Origin: Phytopythium helicoides
Taxonomy: Eukaryota > Oomycota > Peronosporomycetes > Pythiales > Pythiaceae
Assembly: GCA_024867545.1 (NCBI GenBank)
Contig: JANFNE010000004.1
Span: 930,001-994,000 of the forward strand
Direction: 5' to 3'
Length of the DNA stretch: 64,000 bases
The position numbers and the translations under genes were made by a program. Positions 1 to 11,105 of the stretch are shown in pieces. The notes under the pieces were generated by a model. It made no database searches. It was given only the letters and a program-made list of their open reading frames with translations, and was not told the origin of the DNA. Position 1 is the first letter of the stretch. Each line of letters opens with the position of its first letter.

Positions 1-136
1 CGCGAGGGGCGTGCAGTCAGTCTGTCAGTCAACAGCGGTATATTCGCAGCACACGGATGAACACGATCGCAATGGCTGATTTGTATTTATCGCGGCGGCC
101 CACGTGGCCGTCTTCGTAGTGTACAGGGTTTGCTTT

Positions 137-1175
137 TCAGTGGCCTGATTGTTTCTCTTCTGCCTCGGTCAGGGACTCGAGCATTTGTTTCTGATGGCAG
201 CGCAGTTCGAGGACATTAGATTTCCTACTCGCAACCCCGACGTTCTGGAACAACTTGGCGTACCTGGAGAGCGAGGTTGATAGCCTTTGCCTGATTGTAT
301 TTTGCCGACATGAGTTTGAGCTTTTCGTCAAACACCGCTTCTTGCCGCTCTACCAGCGTTTTGAGCGAGTGGATCGTTTGATCCTGAAGACGGAAAGCCA
401 CTGTAGTGAGCAGAGCTGCATCAACGCAATGAGCATCCGGGCAGCCTACCTTCTGCTTGCACGCCTTCTCAAGGTCTGACACGCTTTTAGGTGCGCTCAT
501 TTTTTCCCGCAGTCCGTCTGACCAGCTCGCAGTCCTTGATAGCGACCGGAGTTCGCGCACCGGTTCTTCTGTCGGCGCTGGTGCCGGCTCTGTGTTGGAC
601 TGTGCCTGCGGCGCCTCAACCTGAGACGCCTGCACCTCTAGCTTGCGCTCCAAGTAGTCAAGCAGTTCATCCTGCAGCGTCTCCCGCTGTTTTGCGGCGG
701 CCGCCTGCTCTGCCGTGTACAGGCGCTCCCACTGCCGCACTTGCTGCAGTCCCAAGGATGCGATCAGCCAGGTCGCACGCATCCCAGCGCTTTGCATACA
801 TGTACCACAACCTTCTCGAGCGCGTCGTTGCGCTCCTGCAGCCTCTTGATCTGCTGCGCGTCGACCTTGCAGTCGTTGAGCATGCCCTCCAGCTCGATCA
901 CGCGCGCGACCTGCGCGTCGGCGTCTCGCTGCTGCTGCGCCAGGCGCAGCTCGAGCGCGCGCAGCTGCTCCTGCAGCTCGACGTTGTGCTCCGTGAGCAG
1001 CTTGCGGTCGTGCGCGTACTTGGAGATGCGCAGCTGCACGGCCAGCGCCCAGCTCAGCTCAGCTCCGCTCCGCTCGCTCGCCGTCCGCAGACCAGCCAGC
1101 GCGAACCTGCAGCTCGTGCTCCCACTTGCTCTGCTCCGTCTTGAACGCCAGCACCTGCGCGCGCTGCGCCTCCAT
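137..1175 (-). CDS. Coiled-coil protein of unknown function (4 exons)
   Basis: I do not recognise the family. Splicing on the minus strand joins 1175-1107, 1033-806, 743-264 and 190-137 into one 276-residue frame. The three introns are 73, 62 and 73 nt, all GT-AG, and each removes an in-frame stop or frame break. Residues about 1-140 are rich in E/Q/L/R heptads (for example KLLTEHNVELQEQLRALELR, then LQERNDALEKVV) and should form a long coiled coil. A proline/glutamate/alanine linker follows, then a second helical segment ending in EKQSGH. The start is uncertain: upstream of 1175 the same frame meets a stop near 1260, so either this Met is used or another 5' exon exists. It lies head-to-head with the acyl carrier protein gene. 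A cytoskeletal or scaffold role would be a guess. Confidence 0.6.
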
Positions 1176-1471
1176 GCGGCGCTGCAGCGCGCCCGCCAGC
1201 TCCGCCTCGGCGCGCGCCTCTCGCCTGCGCCCACCACGCGCGCGCCTCCTCCTCCCCCATCATTCCCGCAACGCTTCCTTGATTCGCAACCGGCGCCGTA
1301 TTCAAGCGTCCCTCGTCTACCGCCCTTCGATCCGGGACCACGAGGTTTTTTAAGGTTTTTCCCACTATTTCGCGGGTGCAGGCGCTGACTCCCCGGTAGT
1401 CGCGCGCGGGGGGAGCCGACCCACAGCCACACGACACGGCCACTCCCCGACCAACGCGCCTCGCCCCCAAG
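1176..1471. promoter_or_regulatory. Divergent intergenic region between coiled-coil gene and ACP gene
   Basis: About 300 bases separate the two start codons, and both genes are read outward. This must hold both promoters, or a shared bidirectional one. A run of T with a pyrimidine-rich stretch lies near 1347-1362. I see no clear core-promoter match. Confidence 0.4.
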
Positions 1472-1831
1472 ATGAACCGCCTCGCCGCCGCGCTCCGCCC
1501 GCTCGCCCGCGCCGCCTCGGTGGCGCGCCCCGCGCCCTTCGCGCCGGCCGCCGTGCGCTTCTTCAGCGCCGCGCAGACGTTCCTGGACCGCGCCGAGGTC
1601 AGCGAGCGCGTGCTGGGCGTCGTCAAGAACTTCGAGAAGGTGGACGGCGACAAGGTCAACGAGGTCGCCAAGTTCGTCGAGGACCTGGGCCTCGACTCGC
1701 TCGACGTCGTCGAGGTCGTCATGGCCATGGAGGAGGAGTTCACCATCGAGATCCCCGACAACGAGGCCGAGAAGCTCACCACGCCCGCCCAGGTCATCGA
1801 CTACATCGCCGCCCACCCCATGGCCAAGTAA
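1472..1831 (+). CDS. NDUFAB1: Mitochondrial acyl carrier protein (complex I SDAP / type II FAS)
   Basis: The single-exon gene encodes 119 residues. Residues about 1-35 are Arg/Ala-rich with no acidic residue, typical of a mitochondrial presequence, and end near RFFSAAQ. The rest is a complete acyl carrier domain. It has the GLDSLD motif, whose Ser76 should carry the 4'-phosphopantetheine arm, followed by the acidic helix [12 protein letters not shown] and the family C-terminal pattern TPAQVIDYI. In this family the protein holds growing acyl chains for mitochondrial fatty-acid/lipoate synthesis and is a structural partner of LYR proteins in complex I and Fe-S assembly. The start at 1472 gives the presequence and no upstream in-frame Met is needed. 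Codon use is strongly C/G-ending, as expected of a highly expressed gene. Confidence 0.95.
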   Translation: MNRLAAALRPLARAASVARPAPFAPAAVRFFSAAQTFLDRAEVSERVLGVVKNFEKVDGDKVNEVAKFVEDLGLDSLDVVEVVMAMEEEFTIEIPDNEAEKLTTPAQVIDYIAAHPMAK

Positions 1832-2184
1832 GCGGACCGCCGACGCGGGGGGGCCGCTGGCGAGGTGTTTCTCCTGCCCGCACCGCGCCAGCGCCGCCGC
1901 TGCTGCTGGGGCCCGAGAGGGGTGTATTAGACCTAGCCGATCGATCCAATCCAGCCGCGAGTAATCCCCACCTTGGCAAACACGAAAGCAATACAGAAAA
2001 AAAAATGGATTATCGTAGCACGATGCGTCCGTCGCGGCGTAGAGGCGTTAGCCCAAGCATTTACCCTCGCTGGCTGCTGCCTCGCCTCGGATTGCTGTAG
2101 CCAAAAAAGCACCAGAGCCCGTTTAACACCCAGCGCACATCAACACCACGCATACTTTATTGGAAGAAGATGCTAATACGGAGC
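1832..2184. other. Convergent intergenic region, no gene seen
   Basis: This lies between the stop codons of the ACP gene (+) and the Fyv7-like gene (-), so it should hold two 3'UTRs. A short A-run is present near 1996-2004. The small open frames here have no coding character. Confidence 0.5.
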
Positions 2185-2807
2185 TCACTTGCCGCCCTTC
2201 TCGGCCTGCAGCTTGGCCAGGATGTCGCTGATGTGGTTGCGCACCACGGGCTGCCCTGACGCCGTGCGTACGCTCAGCTTTACATGCCGCTTCTTGCGCT
2301 GGTTGACCTTCTTTTCCAGCTCTGTCTGCCTGCGCTGCCGCTCCTCGCGCGCGCGCTGCTTCTCCTGCTTGGCCACCTCGGCCTTCTTTTTGGCCTTGAA
2401 AAACGGGTCTGGCTTGGCCACGTGCTCGCGTGGCTCTTTCTCCGTGTTCGTGGCCTGCTCCTTCGCTTGCTTCTTCGCCTGGGCAGATGGTCATCAATTT
2501 CGTCAGCACACGACCGCAATTCGAGAAACCACTGGCAGCGCACCTTTGGCTTCATGTCTCCCTCACCATCGTCGCTCGCATCTCCCTTACCGCTCTGTAG
2601 GTCGCGGAAGAAGCGGTCGTAGAACGAGCCGCCGCCGCTGGTGCTCTCCTCCTCGCCGGCCGCCGCCTCACGCTTCTTGACCTTCTCGTACTCGCGCCGC
2701 CGCTGCGCCTTGTGCACGATCACGCGCTTCTTGGCCTTGGCCTCGCCCTTGGTCTTATGCGCCTTGCCCTTGATAAACCGCTCGAGACTCAGCCCGCTGC
2801 CCCGCAT
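2185..2807 (-). CDS. FYV7: Fyv7/TAP26 (CCDC59)-like rRNA-processing protein
   Basis: Two exons, 2807-2544 and 2478-2185, joined across a 65-nt GT-AG intron, give about 185 residues. The protein is highly basic: the N-terminal part has FIKGKAHKTKGEAKAKKR, the middle is acidic/Gly-Ser, and the C-terminal 75 residues carry FFKAKKKAEVAKQEKQRARE followed by the diagnostic K-rich block and GQPVVRNHISDILAKLQ. That C-terminal pattern (long basic helix, then G-Q-P-hydrophobic, then helix) is what I know of the Fyv7/TAP26 family, which acts in small-subunit pre-rRNA processing in the nucleolus. The frame stays open upstream to a Met at 2924, but that extra stretch is not family-like, so 2807 is preferred. 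The start lies only 141 bp from the WDR59 stop on the same strand. Confidence 0.72.
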
Positions 2808-2948
2808 CGTCGCCTGCCTGCTCCTTCCGCACTCGCTTCGCTTCCTCCTCGCCTCGCCTTGAAATCGTCGCTTCCAGCCGATCGACGTAGCTGTTAATAT
2901 TCTCCGGTATCCGTTATGAACCAAGTTGAAGTGAGTGGCAACCGTGAA

Positions 2949-5900
2949 TCAAAACGAGAACGACCGCGATGGCGCCGCTTGGTCGCGAGACATCTCCGTC
3001 TCCTCGGCGTCAAGCACCGGCATCGTGGCAGTCGCTTGCTTGCACCAGCAGCCACAACCTGTGGGGCACGCGTTCTCGAACTCGAACCACTCGCGAAGAT
3101 GGTTCACGTGCCCACCGTGGCCGCAAGCCATGCAGAACATGGACTGACCGCGCACAACAAGCTGGCAAACAGAACACTTGACAGCAAAGTCGTGGCAGTT
3201 GCTGCACAACGGACTGCTAGTGTGCTGCTCCGAACAAAAGAAATGTCATTACTACGCGAGTCATGATTGGAAAAGTGATGGCAGTAGCCACGTACCGTGC
3301 CACATGTGCCGCAGATCAAGCCAACAGTGATGCCTTCTGGCTCCTCCCGCACCCTCGACACCGTCTTCAGCACGTCGTTGCGCAGATTCATCGCGCCATA
3401 GCGGTACAGCACCTCTGCATACGATTGTTTGTACGCATCGTACCGCATCTCGTCTTCAATGTCGGACGAAAGCAAGCACCGGTCGTCAGCAAGCGTACGC
3501 TGAGTCAGGCTTAGAGACACGACCTCTCGTGCGTTCACGTCCGCAACGGCGACATGCGCATTCGGTTCTAGAATTGGTCGCAAATGGGGCGATATCAATG
3601 GCGTCGCACTTGGCTTCCCCGGGGCAGACGGAGATCGGAACATATCGTCACTCAGGGGTCGTGGCGGCGCCTCCTTGATCGATCCGCCGCTCCAAGTCTT
3701 GAACGGGTTCTCAATCTTTTCAAAGTCCACCTTCCAGCCACTTGCGTCACTCCTGTCTCGGGCAATGCCATCCCGATCCCGAATGGGGCTAACCGGTCGA
3801 TGAGGAGAGCTCGTGACGCTGCTAGAACTGCCACTGGGGGTAGCTGCGACAAACGAACTGGACGAGGGATCCGTTGTCGGACGCCCATCGTTATGGCTAC
3901 TAGACCGACGGACACTTTTCATGACAGGAGGCAACTCCCCCAAGTCAGGCAGCGTCCCGGACTGGAGAATCGTCATAGATGAGGCCGATTTCTTCAGGGA
4001 GTTTCCATTATCAGGGCCATCCAAAAGCGCAACACCCGAGGGTTCCCCATCCATCCTGCTTGACATGAGCTCGCTTTGAGCGATGTCATCAATATGGCTT
4101 GCAGAGTTGTCATGGGGTTTGAGTGCGCATACAATTGATGCAAGAGCATGAACGTCGCCCGCTTGCTCATACATATTGAGAACGCGCGTTACGAGTCGCT
4201 TACCGAATGGATGCGCGCTCCACGGATGATCTGTCGCGAGGTGGACGCTGTCCTTCCCGGGGTTATCAAAAATGGGCAGCCTTACTGCTGGAGCTGTAGA
4301 AATTTCCAGCAGCTTCCACACCTGCTGCAAATCACTTCGCCCAGCCATCGCGGCGATTCGTGCATTCTCCGCACAAGTCAATGACACAGTGTCATCGTCA
4401 TCGTCATCTTCAGCGGAAGTGACAGCTGATCCTGAAGCACCAGGAGTGTCATTGCTAGGGTCGTCGGATGTCTTCGAATTGTGCTTCTTGCTTAAGAGTG
4501 AGCGCAAGATGTGGCTCATATGTTTCGTAGTCGTCGTACTATGACGGTGCTTACCACCTCGTGAAAGGATTAGTGCATTTGAGTGCCCGTCGGTGTATGC
4601 CGGCGTCACTTGTTTTGACGCTTCCAGCATCCAAGAAAGAAGTGCAAACGACCGCTTTTTGGCGTTCTTGACACGCTGCTTCTTCTTTCGATCCAGCTGC
4701 TGCTGGTTTACAGCATATTCCTCTTCGTCTTCTTGCTTGAGCAGATAACGTGGAGCCACATCAGTTTTATACGTCAGAATTGAAGACACGCCACAAAGCT
4801 TGGATAGATCCAAAATCGTCACGCTCAGGCTGAGATCAAGGTTGAGTGCTGGTGGAACTGGTGTGGACTGGTCAATGCGCTTTGGACCGGTCAGCGCACT
4901 GCCACCACTACTTCCGGCAGTCAACGACGATCGGACTGTTGACGCTCGCGGGGATAGAGCTGCACCGGGAATCGAGCTTGTTGGCACGGAGATTCGATGA
5001 TCTGGATGGTTCACTGGCAAGTGATATTCAGAGTTGGCAAAGTACGTCTTAAGGTACTCCGAGCCACCATGAATGGTCGATTCAATATCATTCCCGCCAT
5101 CAGTGGTAGGAAGAAGTGAGGAAGACGAAGAGAAGAATAGCCCACCGCCTCCGTTGAACTGGTGATGTAGCCTGCTCGTCGCAGCATCACCGTCCGTGTC
5201 GCTGTAGCCAATTGTGCTCGAGTCCATGTCGTACTGACCCCACTCACTCGCGAGGTCCATGGCTCCTAGCATACTCTTTGCTGCAGACGTGAGGAGCTTG
5301 ACTGGGGGCTTTTTGTTTTTCTTCGAGGCAAACCGATCGTCTCGCATGTCCAACAGTTCGTCGTAAGTTCTAGGCACTTTGATCGGAGGAGCAGGAGCCT
5401 TCCCTTTTCCAGCTGCCGATGCAGCGCTAGTAACAACAGAACTTCTGGACTGGCCAATGGCTACTCGCGAATCAAAGATGACCAGCATGTTGGGTCCGCT
5501 GAAGCAAGCTCCAGAGAATCGAGGACATGGCAGCGCCGCAGCAGCCCGGTTAGCCTGTCCAGCCTGAGTCTTTTCCTTCCCAAGAATAATATCTCCGGTA
5601 GACATATCCGAGGTCGAGCGCTTCTTTCGCTTCGACACTTTGACATCGGTTGAGTACTTGTTCTCGCCCAATTCCTCGTATTCATCGCCATCTTCCTCAC
5701 TCGACGATTCGGGTCCACTATCGCTGCTGTCACCGCTTTCGCCCTTGATTAAATCTTCCTCCAGCGCCAACAGTGCCTGAAGAGAGCTATTGTTCTCTTC
5801 CAGAAAGTACTCCGATGGTCCTAACGGGACAGCAGTCTTCGGTACCACCAACGGCACAAAGTCTGCTTTCAGAGCAGATACATCATACTTGGATGATGAA

Positions 5901-7309
5901 TACATGTGCAGTACGTCTGCGCGTGTACCGCTTCTCTTGATGTCCCGTTGCTCATCAGCGCCTCTGGGGTTGACTGAATAGCTTCCTGGCAAACCATCGT
6001 AGCCACAAGCTTGCAGCTGCTGCGGTTCCATTCTCCACAATCGTAGCTCTTGATCTTTTGACCAAGACACAAGTTGATAACCAGTGCCGGTGTCTCCTCC
6101 GTTACCGCTAGTCGGGTAGGCTCGCCACGCCATGCCCTTGACCAGATCGTGATGACCCGCAAACGTGTGGACGGGGTTGATTCGAACTGCAGCCGTATTG
6201 CCACCTGACGGCGCAGCTCCATTGACTGAAGGTGAAGGCGCGGACGGATCAATGCCACTCTCCATGGCACCAGCAGCAGACGCAGACAGGTCAGTTGCAG
6301 CGCGAGAAATGGACCACAGCCGCAGCGAGAAATCAAGGCGCTGCGAAATAGTCACGATCCCGTCCCCAAATGGCGTGTATCTCGCACGCCACACTGGTGC
6401 GCTCGTTGTGAGCGAGCCCTGGCAGGCGCGGGGCTGTGAAATGTCCCAAACCTTGACAGTCTTGTCCTCCGAGCATGTCAGAAGCTCCTGCGCGCGCTGC
6501 GGGTGCCAGTCGAGTCCATAGATCTTCTGCATGTGTGCGGTCACCAGCACGAGGGGCTTGTTGTCGCGACTGGCTCGGGTGTCCCACACGCGTACCTCTC
6601 CGTCGTGAGCCGTTGCGAGCGTGAACGGGTCCACGCGATTCCACTCGACCTGCACGGCGCTCGCCGTGTAGGTCGCGAGCGTCTGCGCAGGCCTCTGCGG
6701 TGCGCGCAGGTCCCACAGGTGGGTCTTGGTGTCTGCTGAGCACGTGGCGAGCAGCATCGGGTCCGAGAGTGACCAGGACAAGTCGCTGACTGTGCGCGTG
6801 TGCGCGCGCAGCGTGGCCACGACGGCGTTGTTGCTGCTCGTGGTGGGTGAGTTGACGTGCGCGTCCGGAGAGAGATGCGCGCCGCGACCCACGGAGGCCG
6901 GGGGCGTCGTCGAGTATGCCGCGCCGGCGCTCGTTCCCGCTGACGTCCCTGCTCCCGGGTCGCTCATGGCGTCCAGGTCGCCGGCAGCTGGCGCGTACGA
7001 TATGTTCCAGATGAGCGTGTAGCGGTTGGACGTGGACGCCACGTGGCCGCGGAACTGCGCATGCGGGCTGCACTTGGCCACGGCCACCTCCCACTTGCTC
7101 GGCTGGTGGAAGGCCGCGACCACCGGCGCGTGTGGCGCCTCCAGGTCCACCACGTGCAGTCCACGGCGGCCCGCGAGCACCGCGAACGCGCCCGTCGCAT
7201 CCACCGACAGCGCGCTCGCGCTCACCTCGTGGCGGATGCTCGCGGTCAGCGGTGGGGGCATCGCCACGGCGCGGCCGGGCGGCGGCAGCGACGGCGGCGC
7301 CACCAGCAT
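2949..7309 (-). CDS. WDR59: GATOR2 complex subunit WDR59 (SEA3/Mtc5 orthologue)
   Basis: Two exons, 7309-3296 and 3227-2949, separated by a 68-nt GT-AG intron, give about 1430 residues. The N-terminal third is a WD40 propeller (repeats such as DLSWSLSDPMLLATCSADTK, LDWHPQRAQELLTCSEDKTV, MAWRAYP...SKDQELRLW). The middle is long, Ser/Asp-rich and probably disordered. Around residues 1020-1130 come the WDR59-like pieces AENARIAAMAGRSDLQQVW and HPWSAHPFGKRL...GDVHALASIVCAL. The C-terminus is a zinc-binding RING-type module starting at Cys1333/Cys1336 and containing CSVC, VRGQSMFCMACGHGGHVNHL, EWF and CPTGCGCWC, which closely matches the WDR59 end I know. In animals and yeast GATOR2/SEACAT relays amino-acid signals to TORC1 at lysosome/vacuole. 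At about 1430 residues it is longer than the human protein (just under 1000). I could not identify the RWD domain with confidence. A second Met 17 residues in is an alternative start. Confidence 0.9.
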
Positions 7310-7500
7310 GGTGCTGCCCTTCTCGGACCGCGTGATTGGGATCGTAACCGGTATGCGGAGCTGTTAATGGTTGGGTATTTACGAATATGACCAGAGTTGA
7401 AGCGGAGTTCAAGGGGAGGTTGGGATTGGATTGGATTGACAATCTACCTTCCTACTACTCGAGTCCTCGCGAACGAGTCAGCTAGCAGCACCACAGACGT
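7310..7500. promoter_or_regulatory. WDR59 upstream / NAA25 downstream gap
   Basis: This 191-bp gap lies between two minus-strand genes. It must hold the WDR59 promoter and the NAA25 3' end. No sharp motif seen. Confidence 0.35.
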
Positions 7501-10497
7501 CTACTTTTGCAGCTGGGTGCGGATGGCGGTCACGGCCTCGTGGATTGACTCGCCCAGCCGAGTCCGAGCCGCCTTGTACGACGCGCTGACGTTGTCAACA
7601 GCGCGCGCGGTGGCGTCGTCGAGACCCTCGGCGCTCACGAGCGGTGAGCTGTTGCTACTTCCGGTCACGTTCATAGATGCAACGCGCGACTGAAGCGTAC
7701 TGAGGGCTTCCTGGATGTGTTTCAGCGTCGCGCGCAGCTCCTGGGTGGCGTGAGACTCGGCATCCGCCTTCTTGCTCTTCTTCTTGCCCATCGCTCGCAG
7801 CATCAGCGCCATCGCCGACAGCGAAAATAAGCCCGCCTCCGACAGCAGTGTTGAGGCAGCCGCCAGACCATACGGAGACAACGCGACGCTACTGCCATCT
7901 GCGGTGCTGCCATTGAAAGCTAGGACTGACGGGAGCTGCTCGGTGATGATTGTGAAGGACGCACCGCTCAAGTCTGACAGACTCGAACGAACAGTCTCCC
8001 ACAGCTCTATCGAGCGCTTCTTATCGTCAGAAGACAGGGCAGCGGCTGCATTCGCCACAATCTTCATCGCCGACTCGCTCCAAGCCCAGATCTGCGAGAT
8101 GACATCGTCACCTGACGCCAGCTGCAGGGCAGCCAAGCACTCACTGTACTCCTTGACAGCCGAAGCAACGCCTTCACTGTTGGACAGTGCAAGACTGCGA
8201 AGCACTCGCGAGACCACCAACTGAAGCCGTAGCCATGCCACTGAAGACTCAATGTTCGCAGACCGATCACACTCCACAAGGGGAGCGTTGTCGCGCTGGA
8301 ACGTAGATGCCGTCGGAATTCGAGGGACATCGTGACTCCACTCAACAACCACATCACGATGCTGGTTCTGCGACAAAATCGACTTCCCGTCTGCACCGAC
8401 CGCGAGCAGCTCGCTCAACGTCTCCATATCCTTTTCAAACACGTCGGAGATCGTCACAAGCTCATACAGCTTGCTGGAGCCACCCACTAGTGCGTCATGA
8501 ATCGCGAAGCGGAGCGACTCGCCATGGCTGATAGCCAGCGTGTGCGACTTGCCCATACGCTTGTGCACGAATGCCGACATGTCAAGCACCTTGGAGTAGA
8601 CACCGGTGCGGTATGCCCGGGAAATAAACTCTGGCGTGTCGCTTGCTGTGCTTCGGTGGAGTCGACGAATGCTCTCTGTAAGCTTCCGCGCCTCTGGGTA
8701 GTGGCCGAGGCGCAGCATCTTGTCGTACACCAAAAACGTCAGCGAGTCAAGTTGGACATACTTGACATCAAGCTCCGAGTGGCGCCGCAACATCGCTTCC
8801 GCCGCACCTAAATACCCGTACACTCGCGACAGCAGCAGCTTCATCTGGAAGTTGTACGCGCTCTTGTCGAGACCAAACTCAAGCAAACCCGCCGTCTGCA
8901 GTAGGAGGTCGCGACGAGCTTGTCCCTTAGCAGCGTCGCGCTGGTATACATCCAGCAGGAAATGAGATGCAAGCAGCAGTAGGTCGTCCGTCGGCTGCAC
9001 TTCACGCTGGCCACCCTTGCTGCCAGCATTGAGCCAGTTGCTTGCCTGGTACTCGCCCACGAGATGCTTTGCCAGTGCCTCTATTTCACTGCCACTCGTG
9101 ACGTCGTAGTAGCCAATAAATCGCAGCGTCTTGACGGCTAGTAGTCGCTTGCTCAGACGGCCAAGCCCAGCCTTTCGCTCCTCTTCACTGCTGCTATCGC
9201 TGTGAGGGACCGCAATGTCGACAGTGGAGTCGCGTGAGAGCTTGAGTACTTCGTCCTTGAACTTTGTTTTGGCAGCGGTGCTGATAACCGTGCTTGCGTC
9301 CAGATAGAGCGCAAGATACTGCTTGAGATCGGAGAAGCAAGCCATCTTCGAGAAGAAGCGATCCATGTAGCCAGTGATAAGTGTATGCAGGCGCGCCTCA
9401 GCTTCCTTTACTGCCTTCTGGTTGGTAGTTGGGGCAGCCCAAAGTCGACGCAGCACCTCTGCATTGACATGCACGACAGCTAGCGCTGGGCCACGGTTGC
9501 GGGCGTTCTCGGGCTTGTTGCCGAGCTCAGTGAGGAACGCAGTCACAGTTTCCCGAACAGTCTCGGCGGATTCCTCCTGCTCGAAGCGCGCTGCGATGTA
9601 CTCCTTGAGGAACGTCCAGTCATCTCCGTTAAACTCTTCGAGAAGCCTCTTATTAACTGCGGCGCAGCGCTCCCAGTTGCCCACACGCTTCGCAAGATCA
9701 GCCTCGAGCGTGAGCTGATCTATCGCCTGCATCGGACCCAGCTCGATTTCCTCTTCGTACGCACCTTCGCCCTCGGCGGCGCGCACTTTGGTGGACTTCT
9801 TGCTCGTGCGCTCGACTGCCTTGTCAGGAGAGCTCGCAGGTGTCGCCACAGGCTTGGCGAGCTCGTCAAACACTGCGAGCGCGTCGGCGTGCTTGTCCTG
9901 CAGCTGCATCGTGAGCAGCGTAAGCTGCAGCATCTCGCCGTCGTCAGACTTGGAGTCACGCAGCGCCTTGAGCAGCATCTTCTCGGCGAGCGCGAGCATC
10001 TTGGCGGGCGTGCCGCGGTGCTCGACCTGCAGCATCATGCTGAGTGCCGCCCAGCAGACGTACTTGGAGCTCCCGCCGAAGGCCTTGTACATCTTGAGCG
10101 CCGTCTGCTGCTGCTTGAGGAAGTCGCCGCGACGCACGTAGGCGACGAAGAGCGACTGGAAGAGCTCCTCGTTGGGCGGGCTGACGTGCGCGCACGCGTA
10201 CTCGTAGGTCGGGAGCATCTCGTGCTCGCAGCCGCCAAGGCGGAACACGAGGCTCATGGTGTTCAGCAGCGTATCGTCCGTCGGGTTGCGGCGCTGCACC
10301 ACGCGGCAGATGTCCAGTGCCTCCTCCACGCGGCCCGTGCGCTCGAGGCAGTGCGCCTTGAGCACCTGCACGATGTCCAGGTGCGCCACGCGCTTGTGCA
10401 TGCACAGCTTGATGGCCGCGCGGTACTGCCGCGCGTCGATCGCGTCGTAGATCGGCCGCACGTAGCGCGCCATGAGTCGCGCGCCGTCGTCCGCCAT
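7501..10497 (-). CDS. NAA25: NatB N-terminal acetyltransferase auxiliary subunit NAA25 (MDM20)
   Basis: One uninterrupted 998-residue frame, close to the human length of about 970. The N-terminus has the family pattern: VRPIYDAIDARQYRAAIKLC, then VLKAHCLERTGRVEEALDIC, NPTDDTLLNTMSLVFR and ELFQSLFVAYVRRGDFLKQQ. These are TPR-like helical repeats that wrap the catalytic subunit NAA20. NatB acetylates proteins starting Met-Asp/Glu/Asn/Gln on the ribosome. Two acidic/Ser or Lys/Ser inserts (near residues 220-255 and 430-440) look like surface loops. The C-terminal 100 residues include a KKKSKKADAES segment and an amphipathic helix. The start follows a repeat-rich 5'UTR. The gene is intronless, unlike most neighbours, and is tandem with WDR59. 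Confidence 0.93.
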   Translation of the reverse strand: MADDGARLMARYVRPIYDAIDARQYRAAIKLCMHKRVAHLDIVQVLKAHCLERTGRVEEALDICRVVQRRNPTDDTLLNTMSLVFRLGGCEHEMLPTYEYACAHVSPPNEELFQSLFVAYVRRGDFLKQQQTALKMYKAFGGSSKYVCWAALSMMLQVEHRGTPAKMLALAEKMLLKALRDSKSDDGEMLQLTLLTMQLQDKHADALAVFDELAKPVATPASSPDKAVERTSKKSTKVRAAEGEGAYEEEIELGPMQAIDQLTLEADLAKRVGNWERCAAVNKRLLEEFNGDDWTFLKEYIAARFEQEESAETVRETVTAFLTELGNKPENARNRGPALAVVHVNAEVLRRLWAAPTTNQKAVKEAEARLHTLITGYMDRFFSKMACFSDLKQYLALYLDASTVISTAAKTKFKDEVLKLSRDSTVDIAVPHSDSSSEEERKAGLGRLSKRLLAVKTLRFIGYYDVTSGSEIEALAKHLVGEYQASNWLNAGSKGGQREVQPTDDLLLLASHFLLDVYQRDAAKGQARRDLLLQTAGLLEFGLDKSAYNFQMKLLLSRVYGYLGAAEAMLRRHSELDVKYVQLDSLTFLVYDKMLRLGHYPEARKLTESIRRLHRSTASDTPEFISRAYRTGVYSKVLDMSAFVHKRMGKSHTLAISHGESLRFAIHDALVGGSSKLYELVTISDVFEKDMETLSELLAVGADGKSILSQNQHRDVVVEWSHDVPRIPTASTFQRDNAPLVECDRSANIESSVAWLRLQLVVSRVLRSLALSNSEGVASAVKEYSECLAALQLASGDDVISQIWAWSESAMKIVANAAAALSSDDKKRSIELWETVRSSLSDLSGASFTIITEQLPSVLAFNGSTADGSSVALSPYGLAAASTLLSEAGLFSLSAMALMLRAMGKKKSKKADAESHATQELRATLKHIQEALSTLQSRVASMNVTGSSNSSPLVSAEGLDDATARAVDNVSASYKAARTRLGESIHEAVTAIRTQLQK

Positions 10498-11105
10498 GGT
10501 CCCCAGCAGCAGCCCAGGCAGGCAGGCAGGCAGGCAGCGCAGGCGGATCTATCTCCCGAGCTGTGCCCCCGTATCCTAAAACATATTTTCACAGGGGTAC
10601 AGTGGGACACTTCACGGTACTACCAAAACGGAAGCCTTCGTGTCCGCATGCTAATAGTGGCCCCTACGCCGGTTAGCCCGGAGCCGGTGAAGCTGTCATA
10701 GCGAGCGCTCCGGCGCGAGCTGTCGCTCTACCAAGCGCAGGCGCGGAGCGCCGAGCCAGCGAGCGCCAGCGAGCGCAACAGTCGCGTAGGCGCGTAGCGC
10801 CGAGCCCCCACGAGCGCAGCGAGTGGTAGTAAAACACCTTTTTTCCATTCACGAACCGGACCCGCTTGCGGGGCCGGCGCTCGGCTTGTACGCGATAGCG
10901 GCCACGGATTTGCGTGCTGGCGAAAAGCTACGTGGGTCGGTCCGGGTTTGCAATTGCGACCGGTTTGACCCGACCCGTGATTATGCTTACCAAATCCAAG
11001 TGTAAATGCTCCAAAATGGGTGAGATGGGTTCCGCTCGGACCGGGTCGCGTCACCCATCATCGACCCGTCAATTTGCGTGTCGATGGCACTCAACAATCG
11101 ACGCG
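10498..11105. other. Divergent intergenic region NAA25 / SCO1
   Basis: About 600 bp between two outward-facing genes. Positions 10,700-10,840 are GC-rich with many imperfect copies of an AGCGC/CGAGC-type word. A CCATTC word near 10,846 could be an initiator for SCO1. No gene seen; the short open frames here lack coding character. Confidence 0.45.
10515..10537. repeat. (AGGC)n microsatellite in the NAA25 5' leader
   Basis: About six tandem copies of a 4-bp unit (AGGC/GCCT) lie 18-40 bp upstream of the NAA25 start codon, so probably in its 5'UTR. Confidence 0.85.

Noticed and set aside
764..1816. A 350-codon minus-strand frame across the ACP gene
   Set aside because: The upstream part is the antisense shadow of the ACP gene; only the last part belongs to the coiled-coil gene, which is reached by splicing.
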